Origin: an uncultured Alphaproteobacteria bacterium
GTDB lineage: Bacteria > Pseudomonadota > Alphaproteobacteria > RF32 > CAG-239
Length of the DNA stretch: 63,105 nt
Direction of reading: 5' to 3'
NCBI GenBank assembly: GCA_944391465.1
Contig: CALXTS010000007.1
Location: forward strand, 1 to 63,105
Made by a program: the position numbers and the translations under genes. The notes under the pieces were generated by a model. That model saw nothing but the letters and a program-made list of their open reading frames with translations. It ran no database searches and was not told the DNA's origin. Shown here in pieces: positions 10,745-20,042 of this stretch. The first letter of the stretch is position 1, and every line of letters begins with the position of its first letter.

Positions 10745-11521
10745 TTAATTTTTATTTTTCAAAATGATATAATCAAGCCTATCATTATCGGCTCTCAAAA
10801 CTCTAAAACCGATTCCGTTGATTTCGATTACACCGGCATTAAGCGGAAAACTTATATTTTCAAAGAAACCCTTATTATCCTTATCATTACTGTAATCAAG
10901 ATACGTGAACCAAATCCGATTAGCTTTAACGCCGTCAAACTTCAAATCAAAACCTTTACGAGGCTTTGTTTGTGTTGAATTTGTATTAACCACTTCAACC
11001 ATTCTCAAATCATCCGGTGTAATATAGTACTTTGTATCTAGCAAAACCAGATAATTTCCCTTAGCCTGTCCTATTTTTTGATAAAAAGCACCATCTCTGT
11101 CAATCAAGACATAAAAGCCTTTTAACCCGCTGTCTATCAAACGATAGTCTGCACCATCAATGGTAACAAACCCGCGGACATCATAATTCTTATTAGCAGA
11201 AAACTCCATCGGTACCGAAACCGAATGCATCACGCCATCATGATTCGGACGAAGTAACATTTCAGCATAAGTATCTTTATGATATATCTTAGAATTCAAT
11301 ACGGTATATCCGCGAAAAGCAGTCATAGACTCATTAAGTTTAAAATTGTTTTCTTCAACAATTTCGGTTTTAGCTAATTTAGGCTCTGAAGAAGCCCACT
11401 CAATCAGATAACCATTTATGGCTGTAAAAAAATCTTTCCGAGGACTGAAAAAATCATTATCTCCGGCATAAATACACCCACTCAAAACCAACACAGCCAA
11501 TAAACAACTTAAATTTTTCAT
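10745..11521 (-). CDS. Predicted lipoprotein, function unknown
   Basis: The 258-residue product starts with a lipoprotein signal peptide: MKNLSCLLAVLVLSGC, with the lipobox LSGC placing the lipidated cysteine at residue 16. The rest is mixed beta-rich sequence without a motif I recognise. It should be anchored to a periplasmic membrane face. It is divergent from prmA and 91 bases upstream of yebC on the same strand, so the two may be co-transcribed. Confidence 0.75.
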   Translation of the reverse strand: MKNLSCLLAVLVLSGCIYAGDNDFFSPRKDFFTAINGYLIEWASSEPKLAKTEIVEENNFKLNESMTAFRGYTVLNSKIYHKDTYAEMLLRPNHDGVMHSVSVPMEFSANKNYDVRGFVTIDGADYRLIDSGLKGFYVLIDRDGAFYQKIGQAKGNYLVLLDTKYYITPDDLRMVEVVNTNSTQTKPRKGFDLKFDGVKANRIWFTYLDYSNDKDNKGFFENISFPLNAGVIEINGIGFRVLRADNDRLDYIILKNKN

Positions 11522-11618
11522 TTACAGTCTCTTGCCCAAAAATTAAATTTATCTTTATTATTATACTATAAACTTCCCGAAGTAAATAAAGTTTATAACC
11601 ATAGAGGATAAATCAATT

Positions 11619-12482
11619 ATGATGAGTAGCTGTTGGCAAATTAGCTTTTTTCCGCAAGTACCGGTTTCAGAAGAATTTGAAAATTTTTTGGAAAACTATT
11701 TTGAAGTTACCGCATGCAATTATGACGATGACGGAAACGATGAATACATCGGCTACCAAAGTGGAAACTTCAATGAAGATGATATGTTGAAAGCCGCCAA
11801 AGAACATCAAATTGAACTGCCCCAATACAAAATAACACACCTAGAAAGTAACAATTGGTTGAAAGACTATGTAATAAAGTTTTCACCTTTTGAAGTTGAA
11901 GATTTTTTGGTTTATGGCATTCATGAGGAACAAACACCCAAAACAAACTTAATTCCGATTCAAATCTATGCAGCAACTGCCTTCGGCTCCGACCATCAAA
12001 CTACACGTTCCTGCCTTAAAGCAATTTCAGAGCTCCACAAACAAGATTTTCAGGCTGACAAAATACTTGATGTGGGATGCGGCTCAGGCATACTTTCCTT
12101 AGCAGCCGGCAAACTTTGGAAAAAAGCTAAAATAACAGCCGTTGATATTGATGAAGAATCTGTTTGGGTAACCCAAGACAATGCTAAAAGAAATAATCTT
12201 GAAAAAAACATAAGTGCATTACCGAGCAACGGCTACCAAAACCCACAAATAAAAGACAATGCCCCATACAATCTTATACTGGCTAATATTTTAGCTCGCC
12301 CATTAATAGAAATGGCACCCGATTTGGGAAAACATCTTCAAAGCGGAGGATTTTGCATTCTCTCCGGCTTTGTAAAAGATCAAAAAGATTGGGTTATTTC
12401 AGAACACCAAAAACAACAATTAAAATTAATCCGGCTCTACAGCCTTGATAACTGGCGTGCAGCCCTTATGCAGAAAGAATAA
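11619..12482 (+). CDS. prmA: Ribosomal protein L11 methyltransferase
   Basis: PrmA trimethylates ribosomal protein L11 using S-adenosylmethionine. The 287-residue protein has an N-terminal L11-binding domain and a C-terminal Rossmann domain with motif I DVGCGSGILSLAAGK (about residues 151-165), motif II AVDIDEESVWVTQDNAKRN and motif NLILANILARPLIEMAP. The start is the first of two adjacent ATG codons after AGAGGA. It is followed after 4 bases by an M24 peptidase gene. Confidence 0.92.
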   Translation: MMSSCWQISFFPQVPVSEEFENFLENYFEVTACNYDDDGNDEYIGYQSGNFNEDDMLKAAKEHQIELPQYKITHLESNNWLKDYVIKFSPFEVEDFLVYGIHEEQTPKTNLIPIQIYAATAFGSDHQTTRSCLKAISELHKQDFQADKILDVGCGSGILSLAAGKLWKKAKITAVDIDEESVWVTQDNAKRNNLEKNISALPSNGYQNPQIKDNAPYNLILANILARPLIEMAPDLGKHLQSGGFCILSGFVKDQKDWVISEHQKQQLKLIRLYSLDNWRAALMQKE

Positions 12483-12486
12483 AACC

Positions 12487-14163
12487 ATGACCTTATCCGA
12501 ATTACAAAAAGACCTTATAAAAAACAATGCCGATGCCATAATTGTAACTCGCAACAATATGTTTCTGGGACAAGACATTTTAGAAGAAGAAAATAAAGTA
12601 AAAGAACTGAGCGGTTTCAGTGGTTCTGCCGGAAACTTACTCATTTTCAGAGACAAAATCTTTCTGTTTGTTGATGGACGTTATGAACTGCAAGCCTCTT
12701 TAGAGGTTGATACAACAAAAATAACTGTTATAACCACTAAAGAAACCTTGGCAACATGGATACAAAACAATATCAACGAACCTTGTAAAATTATTTATAA
12801 TCCATGGTGTCATTCTATCAGCGAGGTTGACTACTGGGGCCGAGCGTTAAAAAAGCACACCTTTATAGCCGATGAAAAAGATTTACTGGGAAACAGACTA
12901 TCCTCCAAAAAAGCAGAAATATTTGAACACAAAATAGAGTTTTCCGGCGTCTCTATGGAAGAAAAAATTTCTTACCTGACAGAGTTTATGAAACAAAAAT
13001 CACTTGATGCATATTTCATCACCGAATGTGATAACCTTTCTTGGTTAATGAACTTAAGATCTGACTGCCTGGCCGATACGCCTATATTAAGAGCATTTGC
13101 GCTCATCGACAGCAACGGTGAAATCAGCCTGTTTACCAATGATTTTAAGCAAATAGAAGTAGAACTTTCCAAATACAAAGGAAAGAGCATCGGAATAAAT
13201 TTCAAACAAACACCCAGACAAATTTATAATATAATGAAGAACCACCGTATCTGGACCGAAAATTTAGAAAACCCAATCTCCCAGTGGAAAGCCGCCAAAA
13301 ACCCTATTGAACTGCAAGGCTTTAAAAACGCTCACCATAGAGACGGACTATCACTTATCCGCTTTTTATATTGGTTAGAAAATAATTGGAACGGCCAAGA
13401 TGAGCTCTCCATTGTAAATAAACTAAAAGAATTCAGAAGCTCAAACACACATTTTTATAGCAACAGTTTTGAAACCATTGCCGGATTTGGCAGTAACGGA
13501 GCCATTGTCCACTACCATCCAGCACCTTCAACAAACAAAAAACTTGAAAATGGCTCTCTGCTACTCATCGACAGCGGAGCTCAATACTACGATGCAACAA
13601 CCGACATAACCCGAACCGTCGCAATCGGAACACCGTCACAAGAGATGATAGATTCTTTTACACAAGTCTTAAAAGCGCATATTGCCGTTGCCTCTGCTTA
13701 TTTTCCGAACGGAACCCCGGGCTGCGCCCTTGATGCCTTATCCAGAGCCCAGTTATGGAAATTCGGTAAGGATTATAATCATGGTACCGGACACGGCGTC
13801 GGCTGCTTTTTAAATGTTCATGAAGGACCTATCAGTCTTTCTACAAAAGGAAACAGCCCAATCTCCACTCACATGGTAACTTCCATAGAACCGGGATATT
13901 ATAAAGAAAACAATTACGGCATTCGTATCGAAAATCTTGCCTATACGGAAAAAGTATCAATTCCCGAAACAGATAAAGAAATGCTTTGTTTTAAAATTTT
14001 AACCTTGGTTCCCATTGATAAAAAACTCATCAATAAATATTTATTAAACGAGCAGGAAATCAATTGGATAAATACCTATCACACCCAGATTTTACAAGAG
14101 TTTCAGCAAGAGCTTGATAAAGAAACAACCCAATGGCTGAAACAATCCTGCCAAGCGTTATAA
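12487..14163 (+). CDS. pepP: M24-family aminopeptidase P (Xaa-Pro aminopeptidase)
   Basis: This metallopeptidase removes the N-terminal residue before proline. The 558-residue protein has two creatinase-like N-terminal domains and a C-terminal pita-bread domain. Metal ligands are visible in LLIDSGAQYYDATTDITRT (two Asp), HGTGHGVGCFLNVHEG (His), SIEPGYY (Glu) and GIRIENLAY (Glu). I chose the ATG at 12487, 4 bases after prmA; an upstream in-frame codon at 12445 would overlap prmA by 38 bases and adds residues not typical of the family. Probably one transcription unit with prmA. Confidence 0.9.
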   Translation: MTLSELQKDLIKNNADAIIVTRNNMFLGQDILEEENKVKELSGFSGSAGNLLIFRDKIFLFVDGRYELQASLEVDTTKITVITTKETLATWIQNNINEPCKIIYNPWCHSISEVDYWGRALKKHTFIADEKDLLGNRLSSKKAEIFEHKIEFSGVSMEEKISYLTEFMKQKSLDAYFITECDNLSWLMNLRSDCLADTPILRAFALIDSNGEISLFTNDFKQIEVELSKYKGKSIGINFKQTPRQIYNIMKNHRIWTENLENPISQWKAAKNPIELQGFKNAHHRDGLSLIRFLYWLENNWNGQDELSIVNKLKEFRSSNTHFYSNSFETIAGFGSNGAIVHYHPAPSTNKKLENGSLLLIDSGAQYYDATTDITRTVAIGTPSQEMIDSFTQVLKAHIAVASAYFPNGTPGCALDALSRAQLWKFGKDYNHGTGHGVGCFLNVHEGPISLSTKGNSPISTHMVTSIEPGYYKENNYGIRIENLAYTEKVSIPETDKEMLCFKILTLVPIDKKLINKYLLNEQEINWINTYHTQILQEFQQELDKETTQWLKQSCQAL

Positions 14164-14216
14164 AACCGGAAACTGCCAAAATCCTTTGACAGTTTCCCTG
14201 TGAAAGGATTTTGGCT

Positions 14217-14672
14217 ATGAAAATTGCTGTATTACTTTTTTTAGGCTTCTTCTGCGCGACCCCGCTTTCCGCACAAGTGTATAATACCGACGGATACATG
14301 CCCAACCAAGTCTCTGAAGAATATTTTTCAGAATCAGAAACAAACTATGATAAATCAATCATTTATATTTTCTTTAACAATGAACCATGCTATACCTGCG
14401 CACAAACAATCAGCATGATAGAAGAAGTCTATAATGAAAATTTCATTGATGAATACAATTTATTCATGATTAACTACCAAAATGACCAAGAAAATAATTT
14501 TATAGAAATGTATAATCTTAGCTTACCGCTGGAGGTTGTTTTAGTCAGAATAGATGACGGAGCTGCTTTTGGTTACCGTAAACTTGATAATCTTACGAAC
14601 ATGATATCTGATCCGATCAGTTTTAGTGAATATTTTACAGAAGAAGTTGAAAATTTTCTTGGCAATCAATAA
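14217..14672 (+). CDS. Secreted thioredoxin-like protein with a CxxC motif
   Basis: The 151-residue product has a Sec signal peptide (MKIAVLLFLGFFCATPLSAQ, cleavage expected after SAQ) and a short alpha/beta domain with the pair CYTC at about residue 60 in IYIFFNNEPCYTCAQTI. This placement after a beta strand is thioredoxin-like, and the pattern resembles the small exported ArsF-type proteins, but the resemblance is weak. A periplasmic thiol-redox role is inferred. The start is ATG 14217, 8 bases after AAAGGA; a TTG two codons earlier is too close to that site. A palindrome follows 4 bases after the stop. Confidence 0.65.
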   Translation: MKIAVLLFLGFFCATPLSAQVYNTDGYMPNQVSEEYFSESETNYDKSIIYIFFNNEPCYTCAQTISMIEEVYNENFIDEYNLFMINYQNDQENNFIEMYNLSLPLEVVLVRIDDGAAFGYRKLDNLTNMISDPISFSEYFTEEVENFLGNQ

Positions 14673-14676
14673 CAAG

Positions 14677-14700
14677 AAGCCCCTTCACGTGAAGGGGCTT
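14677..14700. terminator. Hairpin terminator between convergent genes
   Basis: AAGCCCCTTC (14677-14686) and GAAGGGGCTT (14691-14700) form a perfect 10-bp stem with a 4-base loop between two convergent genes. T-runs are short on both sides, so efficiency is uncertain. Confidence 0.7.
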
Positions 14701-14705
14701 TAACA

Positions 14706-15728
14706 TTATACGGGATTAATCTTGTCAAGTTTTGCCGCATTAAAAATTTTAATCCGCTCAATTTTTTGTTTTCTAACATATTTTAAATACGCTTCATAAC
14801 TTATGAGAACAATAGAAGAAAACACAAGCGGCAATAAATAATATATGATGCGATAAGTAATTAAAGCACCGAACAAAACGGCTTGATTGTGCTCACCCGG
14901 AATAATAAACATAAACAATCCCTCAAACACACCGAGCCCGCCCGGAACTTGGCTAAACACACCTAAAACCTGAGCAATAATAAAAACTCCGATAAAAACA
15001 TCAAAAGAAATATCCACAAAAGGAATCAAAGAAAAATACAAAACCAAAGAAGCAAGTAAAATATCTGCTCCGCCGATAAATATTTGGCTTAAAGCCATTG
15101 GGAAACTCGGCATTTCAAAATCAATACCCTTAATAATCAAAGGCTTTTTATAAAAAATACTGGCGCCCAAATAAACTAACAACCCTATAAAGGAAACCAA
15201 TACGGTTAGCTCCGTAGTCAATTTAGAAACCGAACCACCGCCAAAAACATGATTTGGCGTAAGAATATAGCCGACAATAATCAAAAAGAAACAAGCGACC
15301 AAATAAGTAAAACCGGAGAAAGTAACCATTTTGACAATTTCTGAAGCATGAAAACGCCAACGCGTATATAACCGATAACGAATTGTACCTCCTGAAACAA
15401 TAGCATGACCGGCATTATTACTGACAGAAAAACCGATAAAACCTGCAAAAATCCATTTTAAAGGATTTAACTTACGACCAACATACTTCAAAGCCAAATA
15501 ATCATAAGAAGACAGAGCCACATAACCAAAAAATGAGGCAATACAAGCATATAATAAATTATGATTAGGAATACTTAAAACAGCACTTTTGATATCATTA
15601 AAACTATACTTTGACAATTGCATATACAAAACATAGGCCGCCACAAAAAAGAAAAACAAACCGGCCCAAGATACAATCTTCTTCAATAATTTTTTAGTTT
15701 TAACAGAAATTTTACTCACAGAAAACAT
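14706..15728 (-). CDS. Lysylphosphatidylglycerol synthase-type membrane protein (UPF0104/YbhN-like flippase domain)
   Basis: The 340-residue inner-membrane protein has about eight hydrophobic segments and matches the transmembrane half of MprF/LPG synthetases. Key stretches are NNAGHAIVSGGTIRYRLY (about residues 104-121) and GVFSQVPGGLGVFEG (about 253-267). The soluble aminoacyl-transferase half is absent, so it is the stand-alone version, thought to move or handle lipids; the substrate cannot be told. It converges on the thioredoxin-like gene. Its 165-base upstream gap separates it from the divergent glycosyltransferase at 15894. Confidence 0.85.
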   Translation of the reverse strand: MFSVSKISVKTKKLLKKIVSWAGLFFFFVAAYVLYMQLSKYSFNDIKSAVLSIPNHNLLYACIASFFGYVALSSYDYLALKYVGRKLNPLKWIFAGFIGFSVSNNAGHAIVSGGTIRYRLYTRWRFHASEIVKMVTFSGFTYLVACFFLIIVGYILTPNHVFGGGSVSKLTTELTVLVSFIGLLVYLGASIFYKKPLIIKGIDFEMPSFPMALSQIFIGGADILLASLVLYFSLIPFVDISFDVFIGVFIIAQVLGVFSQVPGGLGVFEGLFMFIIPGEHNQAVLFGALITYRIIYYLLPLVFSSIVLISYEAYLKYVRKQKIERIKIFNAAKLDKINPV

Positions 15729-15893
15729 ACTCCTCTCTTATACCGAATTAGGTCTAACATACAAAGTATTAAATATTGATTTAAAATCAATAAATATTGT
15801 CAACAATTTAACATTTAAGAGTTATTCTTTACAATATAGATATTACGATGTAAATTTTCACTGATATCGTAAAATTTTTACACGGATAACAAA

Positions 15894-16676
15894 ATGTTAA
15901 TTACGCGACGCAAAATTATAGGTCTCTCCAAAGATATTTTTTATTCTTTAACCAAATACTTTCAACTTAAGCATTATTTCTGTCAAATTAAACAAAATCC
16001 CCCGCAAAAAGTCATTTATACTTGCCTGACCGGAGATTATGACTGTCTTTTAATTAATGTCTGGTTGAATCCGGAATATTTATATGTTTGCTTTACGGAT
16101 AACGCAAAATACCTTAAACGAAAAGTTGTGGGGCCATGGCAAATTAAGCCACTGATATATTCCAAAGCCGATGCGACAAGGAACAGCCGATGGCACAAGA
16201 CCCATCCTCATGAACTGTTTCCCGAATATGAAACAAGCATATTTATCGATGCGAACGTACTTTTCAAAAGTTCAAAACTTTTTGACACAACGGAAAAAAT
16301 GCCTAAAGATATTTTTCTGGCAATCCCGCCACATAAGCGTTGCCACTGCATATACGATGAACTTCAAGCCTGCCTACAAACAAAAAAAGACGATGAGGCA
16401 ACACTTCTACGCCATCAAGAATTCCTTTTAAAAGAAGGCTTTCCCAAAAATTTAGGAATGACCGAAAACAATATAATTTTTCGCAGACACAACCATCCTC
16501 TATGTATCAAAATCATGAACGAATGGTGGAATATGATTAACCAATATTCTAAACGAGACCAACTAAGCCTTTTTTACATATTATGGAAAAACAACCTGCA
16601 AATCACATACTTATTTGAAAGTGCCATTAAAAATGACAAACAAAATTTCAGAATTTTCCACCACAATAAACACTAA
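15894..16676 (+). CDS. DUF616/TOD1-like glycosyltransferase
   Basis: The 260-residue protein resembles the DUF616 (TOD1/MUCI70-type) glycosyltransferases. Visible features are the opening VIYTCLTGDYDCL (about residues 40-52), the block SRWHKTHPHELFPEYETSIFIDANV with an acidic DAN-type metal site near residue 119, and a late NLGMTENNIIFRRHNHP segment. The function would be transfer of a sugar to a glycan; donor and acceptor are unknown. No signal peptide is obvious. Its stop codon overlaps the stop of the convergent GT2 gene by 4 bases. Confidence 0.7.
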   Translation: MLITRRKIIGLSKDIFYSLTKYFQLKHYFCQIKQNPPQKVIYTCLTGDYDCLLINVWLNPEYLYVCFTDNAKYLKRKVVGPWQIKPLIYSKADATRNSRWHKTHPHELFPEYETSIFIDANVLFKSSKLFDTTEKMPKDIFLAIPPHKRCHCIYDELQACLQTKKDDEATLLRHQEFLLKEGFPKNLGMTENNIIFRRHNHPLCIKIMNEWWNMINQYSKRDQLSLFYILWKNNLQITYLFESAIKNDKQNFRIFHHNKH

Positions 16677-17602
16677 TAAGGTTTAGGACGCAAAACTTTA
16701 GCCTGAGAAAACTCTTTAGCCATCACGTCTAATCTGTCATAATTCGGCTGAGCCGTGAAAATTTTTGTTTTCAAATAAGTCCAGAATATCTTAGAAAAAC
16801 AAGGAAATGTCTTTGTTTTCCGAATATATTTCCAATATGCGGAAACAGCACGTTTATTAAGTTGAGCCAGAATATCTTTATCTAATAATTTATGCTCGTT
16901 TAAAAAATCATAATAAGCCATGAAACGGTCATGATCGAGCTGAATTTTATTTTCGGATAAATTTCCAAACTCTTTGGGAACCAAGACCACATTCTCAAAC
17001 ATTTTAACAATACCGTTAGCGTAAAAAGAAGCTCTGAGTGGAATAGTTTCATCTTGAATAAAAACTTTTTCATCTGCTCCTTTAGCCTTAAACAGAACAT
17101 CTCTTTTAATAAGTTGCCCCATACGAGTAAATCTTCCGGTTAAAACGGCACGCAAAGCATCTTTTTTGTAATACAAATCAAAATCTTTATTTAAATACTC
17201 ATTAGTTAACTCTTCAGGATCTTTTCCGGTTTTTACAAAGGTCCCATAAACCATATCCGCATCGTATTTTTCAGCCAGTTCAATCATTTTAGCCGTAGAA
17301 TCAATCGGAAAAATATCATCAGAATCAAGCATTCTGATAAACTTTCCATGTGCCAAACGAATACCTTGATTTATACGAATGCTAATCCCTCGATTATCCG
17401 TATTTTTAATAATTTGCACATTCGGAACATCTTTTGTCATGCGCTCAATAATCTCAACGGAAGCATCTTTTGACAAGTCATCAACAAATATAAATTCCGG
17501 ATTTTTTAATCCGCTCTGATTCAATAACGCTTGTAAGACAGAAGGAAGATAACGTTCTTTATTATAAACAGTCATTACAAAAGAAACATCAATTTCAGCC
17601 AT
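16673..17602 (-). CDS. Family 2 glycosyltransferase
   Basis: The 309-residue protein is a GT-A fold glycosyltransferase. The N-terminal half carries SFVMTVYNKERYLPSVLQAL, the nucleotide-binding FVDDLSKD (about residues 39-46) and the metal-binding DSDD (about residues 93-96). The C-terminal part is basic and aromatic. No membrane segment is evident, so it acts at the inner face of the membrane. Its neighbours, a DUF616-type glycosyltransferase and ugd, suggest a role in surface polysaccharide; the sugar is unknown. Confidence 0.88.
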   Translation of the reverse strand: MAEIDVSFVMTVYNKERYLPSVLQALLNQSGLKNPEFIFVDDLSKDASVEIIERMTKDVPNVQIIKNTDNRGISIRINQGIRLAHGKFIRMLDSDDIFPIDSTAKMIELAEKYDADMVYGTFVKTGKDPEELTNEYLNKDFDLYYKKDALRAVLTGRFTRMGQLIKRDVLFKAKGADEKVFIQDETIPLRASFYANGIVKMFENVVLVPKEFGNLSENKIQLDHDRFMAYYDFLNEHKLLDKDILAQLNKRAVSAYWKYIRKTKTFPCFSKIFWTYLKTKIFTAQPNYDRLDVMAKEFSQAKVLRPKPY

Positions 17603-17706
17603 AACACACTCCCGATAAGATTTTTTTCAAAGATTATCCTTCTCTTAAAAGTTAATCAAGCGAATTTTATTTGCTCAACAACTTTTCACACCCTGATTAA
17701 GTTTAT

Positions 17707-17735
17707 TTGACAAAGATATTAAGCACGCCTATACA
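17707..17735 (+). promoter_or_regulatory. Sigma-70-type promoter of ugd
   Basis: TTGACA (17707-17712), a 17-base spacer and TATACA (17730-17735) lie about 31 bases upstream of the ugd start, near-ideal for a housekeeping promoter. Confidence 0.7.
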
Positions 17736-17765
17736 TAAATAAAATATAAATTCTGGGAGAGAACT

Positions 17766-19064
17766 ATGAAAGTCGGAATTATCGGCACGGGTTATGTCGG
17801 ACTGCCTACCGGTGTCGGGTTGGCAGAACTCGGTAATGAAGTCACTTGTATTGATCGTGAAGCAAGTAAAATAAACGCCCTGAAAGAAGGAAAATTAACA
17901 ATCTACGAAGATGGATTAGAAGAACTGTTTCAAAAGAACCGCCTTTCAGGAAATCTGCGTTTTACAACCTCAATGAAAGAAGGCGTTGAAAATGCAGATA
18001 TCGTATTAATTGCGGTAGGCACCCCTCCTCACCCGATTACCAAAGAAGCAGATATGAAATATATTCACGCTGCGGCAACTGAACTGGCAGAATTTTTGAC
18101 AGGCTATACCGTTGTTGCAACCAAATCAACTGTTCCCGTTGGCACCGGAGATGCCGTTGAAGGTTTAATCCGCAAAAAGAACCCTCAAGCAGATTTTGAC
18201 GTTGTCTCATTGCCTGAATTTTTAAGAGAAGGCTTTGCCGTACACGACTTTTTCAGCCCCGATAGAATTATTGTCGGCTCAAACAGCCAACGTGCCGCAG
18301 ATGTCCTTCGCAAATTATATCAGCCTTTTGCAGACAAAACCGAAATCATGTTTGTTAAACGCAGATCGTCAGAAACAATAAAGTACGCTTCCAATGCTTT
18401 CTTGGCCATGAAAATACACTATATAAATGAAATGGCTGATTTTTGCGAAAAAACCGGAGCTGATATTTATGAAGTAGCAAAAGGAATTGGCTTAGACAGC
18501 CGTATTGGAAATAAATTTTTAAATCCCGGTCCCGGATATGGTGGCAGTTGTTTTCCCAAAGACACTAATGCAATGGCTTATATGGGACGCCAAAATAATG
18601 TAAACCTTTCACTCATAGAAGCGACCATTGCCGGAAACGATAACCGCAAAAAACAAATGGCTCAGCGTGTTTTATCTGAAATCAAAGATATTAAAAATCC
18701 CAAAATTGCAGCTCTGGGATTGGCCTTTAAAAATGGAACCGACGACTGCCGTCAGTCTCCGGCCATTGAAATTATTTCAGCCCTTTTGGAAGAACATGCC
18801 GACATTACGGCCTTTGACCCACAAGCCATGAAAAATGCGCGTCTTCTTCTGGGAGATAAAATAAAATATGCTACAGATGAATTTGAAGCCTTAAAAGATG
18901 CCGATGTCATGGTTATCTTAACAGAATGGAAACAATTCAGAGAACTAGATTTATCTAAAGCAAAAAAACTGATGCGTACCCCGCATATTATTGATTTAAG
19001 AAATTTAATTAATCCGGAAGCGGCTAAAAAAGAAGGTTTTACATACCGCGGTATCGGTCGCTAG
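17766..19064 (+). CDS. ugd: UDP-glucose 6-dehydrogenase
   Basis: Ugd oxidises UDP-glucose to UDP-glucuronate with two NAD+, feeding acidic polysaccharides or modified lipid A. The 432-residue protein has the N-terminal NAD-binding motif GIIGTGYVGLPTGVGLAELG, the central dimer helix and the active-site sequence GYGGSCFPKDT with catalytic Cys262. A second Rossmann domain (about 310-430) contains ALGLAFKNGTDDCRQSPA. The start ATG is preceded by GGGAGAG. A very good promoter precedes it and a strong shared hairpin ends it. A related UDP- or GDP-sugar dehydrogenase is possible, but the size fits Ugd best. Confidence 0.9.
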   Translation: MKVGIIGTGYVGLPTGVGLAELGNEVTCIDREASKINALKEGKLTIYEDGLEELFQKNRLSGNLRFTTSMKEGVENADIVLIAVGTPPHPITKEADMKYIHAAATELAEFLTGYTVVATKSTVPVGTGDAVEGLIRKKNPQADFDVVSLPEFLREGFAVHDFFSPDRIIVGSNSQRAADVLRKLYQPFADKTEIMFVKRRSSETIKYASNAFLAMKIHYINEMADFCEKTGADIYEVAKGIGLDSRIGNKFLNPGPGYGGSCFPKDTNAMAYMGRQNNVNLSLIEATIAGNDNRKKQMAQRVLSEIKDIKNPKIAALGLAFKNGTDDCRQSPAIEIISALLEEHADITAFDPQAMKNARLLLGDKIKYATDEFEALKDADVMVILTEWKQFRELDLSKAKKLMRTPHIIDLRNLINPEAAKKEGFTYRGIGR

Positions 19065-19071
19065 ATCGAAA

Positions 19072-19105
19072 AAAAACAGCTTCATCAAAAGATGAAGCTG
19101 TTTTT
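19072..19105. terminator. Bidirectional terminator between ugd and tatC
   Basis: AAAAACAGCTTCATC and GATGAAGCTGTTTTT pair perfectly around a 4-base A loop. T-runs are present on both strands, so it ends both ugd (+) and the ten-gene minus-strand operon. Confidence 0.9.
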
Positions 19106-19819
19106 TTATTTTTTAATACTTTTTCTTGAAAAAAACAAACCTATTTCAAATAAAAGATATGTCGGAATAGTCAACATAAGTTGGCTTACAACATCAGGAG
19201 GCGTTAAAATTCCAGCAATAATTAATATACCCACAAAAACATACGGTCGCTTGTTTTTAACACTTTCATAAGAAACAATATCTGAGCGAATAAGAGAATA
19301 TGTAATTAACGGAAATTGAAACATAACCCCAAAAATAAGCGAAAGCATTAAAGCCAAGCTGATGATATTAGAAACCCCTAATACCGCCTTAATCTCATCT
19401 GTTGAAAAACTGATACCGAAATTAATAATCATCGGTAAAATAAAGAAAATACAAAACAAAACGCCGAGCACAAATAAAAATGACGATGACAAAACAATCG
19501 AGCGAATAAAACGTCTCTCGTTTTCATATAATGCAGGCAATAAAAATTTCCATATTTGGTAAGCCATATATGGAAAACAAAGCAAAAAATCCAAAACAAC
19601 GGCAATTTTTATTTGCAGAATAAAAACTTCCATCGGAGAAAAATAATTAAGAGACACATCATTATTTCCGATACAAATTTTAATCAGCCACTCCATTACC
19701 GGAGGAACACAAAAAAACATCGGAACCACACATATGCTCAATGCAATTACACACTTCAAAAGCATTGAGCGCAGTGCTTCCAAATGAACGATAATACTCT
19801 CGTCTTGATTTTCAGACAT
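19106..19819 (-). CDS. tatC: Twin-arginine translocase subunit TatC
   Basis: TatC is the receptor for twin-arginine signal peptides in the inner membrane. The 237-residue protein has six hydrophobic segments, the N-terminal cytoplasmic HLEALRSMLLKC motif and the FSPMEVFILQIKIAVVLDF region. It also has FQFPLITYSLI and a final FEIGLFFSRK. It is the last gene of a ten-gene operon that includes two proteins with Tat signals and one with an internal twin-arginine motif. It starts 2 bases after tatA. No tatB is seen, so this looks like a minimal TatAC system unless tatB is elsewhere. Confidence 0.95.
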   Translation of the reverse strand: MSENQDESIIVHLEALRSMLLKCVIALSICVVPMFFCVPPVMEWLIKICIGNNDVSLNYFSPMEVFILQIKIAVVLDFLLCFPYMAYQIWKFLLPALYENERRFIRSIVLSSSFLFVLGVLFCIFFILPMIINFGISFSTDEIKAVLGVSNIISLALMLSLIFGVMFQFPLITYSLIRSDIVSYESVKNKRPYVFVGILIIAGILTPPDVVSQLMLTIPTYLLFEIGLFFSRKSIKK

Positions 19820-19821
19820 AT

Positions 19822-20031
19822 TTATTTCTCAGATTTTTTTTCTTCTTCCTCAACGGCTTTTTGAACGGTATCTTTTAAATCTTGAGCTTCATTTTGTAAC
19901 ATTTCTTTAGCTTTTTTATATTCATATTGAGCTTTACCGAAAGCCTTAGCCAATTCAGGGATTCTCTTTCCGCCAAAAAGAATTAAAACCACAACCAAAA
20001 TCAGAGCAATTTCCGTTAAACCTAATGACAT
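19822..20031 (-). CDS. tatA: Twin-arginine translocase subunit TatA
   Basis: The 69-residue protein has the TatA layout: a short membrane segment (about residues 4-19), the hinge [16 protein letters not shown] (19-34) and a charged amphipathic helix with an acidic/basic tail. TatA forms the translocation pore with TatC. TatB is similar but usually longer, so TatA is preferred. It sits between the polyferredoxin gene (11-base gap) and tatC (2-base gap). Confidence 0.92.
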   Translation of the reverse strand: MSLGLTEIALILVVVLILFGGKRIPELAKAFGKAQYEYKKAKEMLQNEAQDLKDTVQKAVEEEEKKSEK

Positions 20032-20042
20032 TTTCTTCTCCT

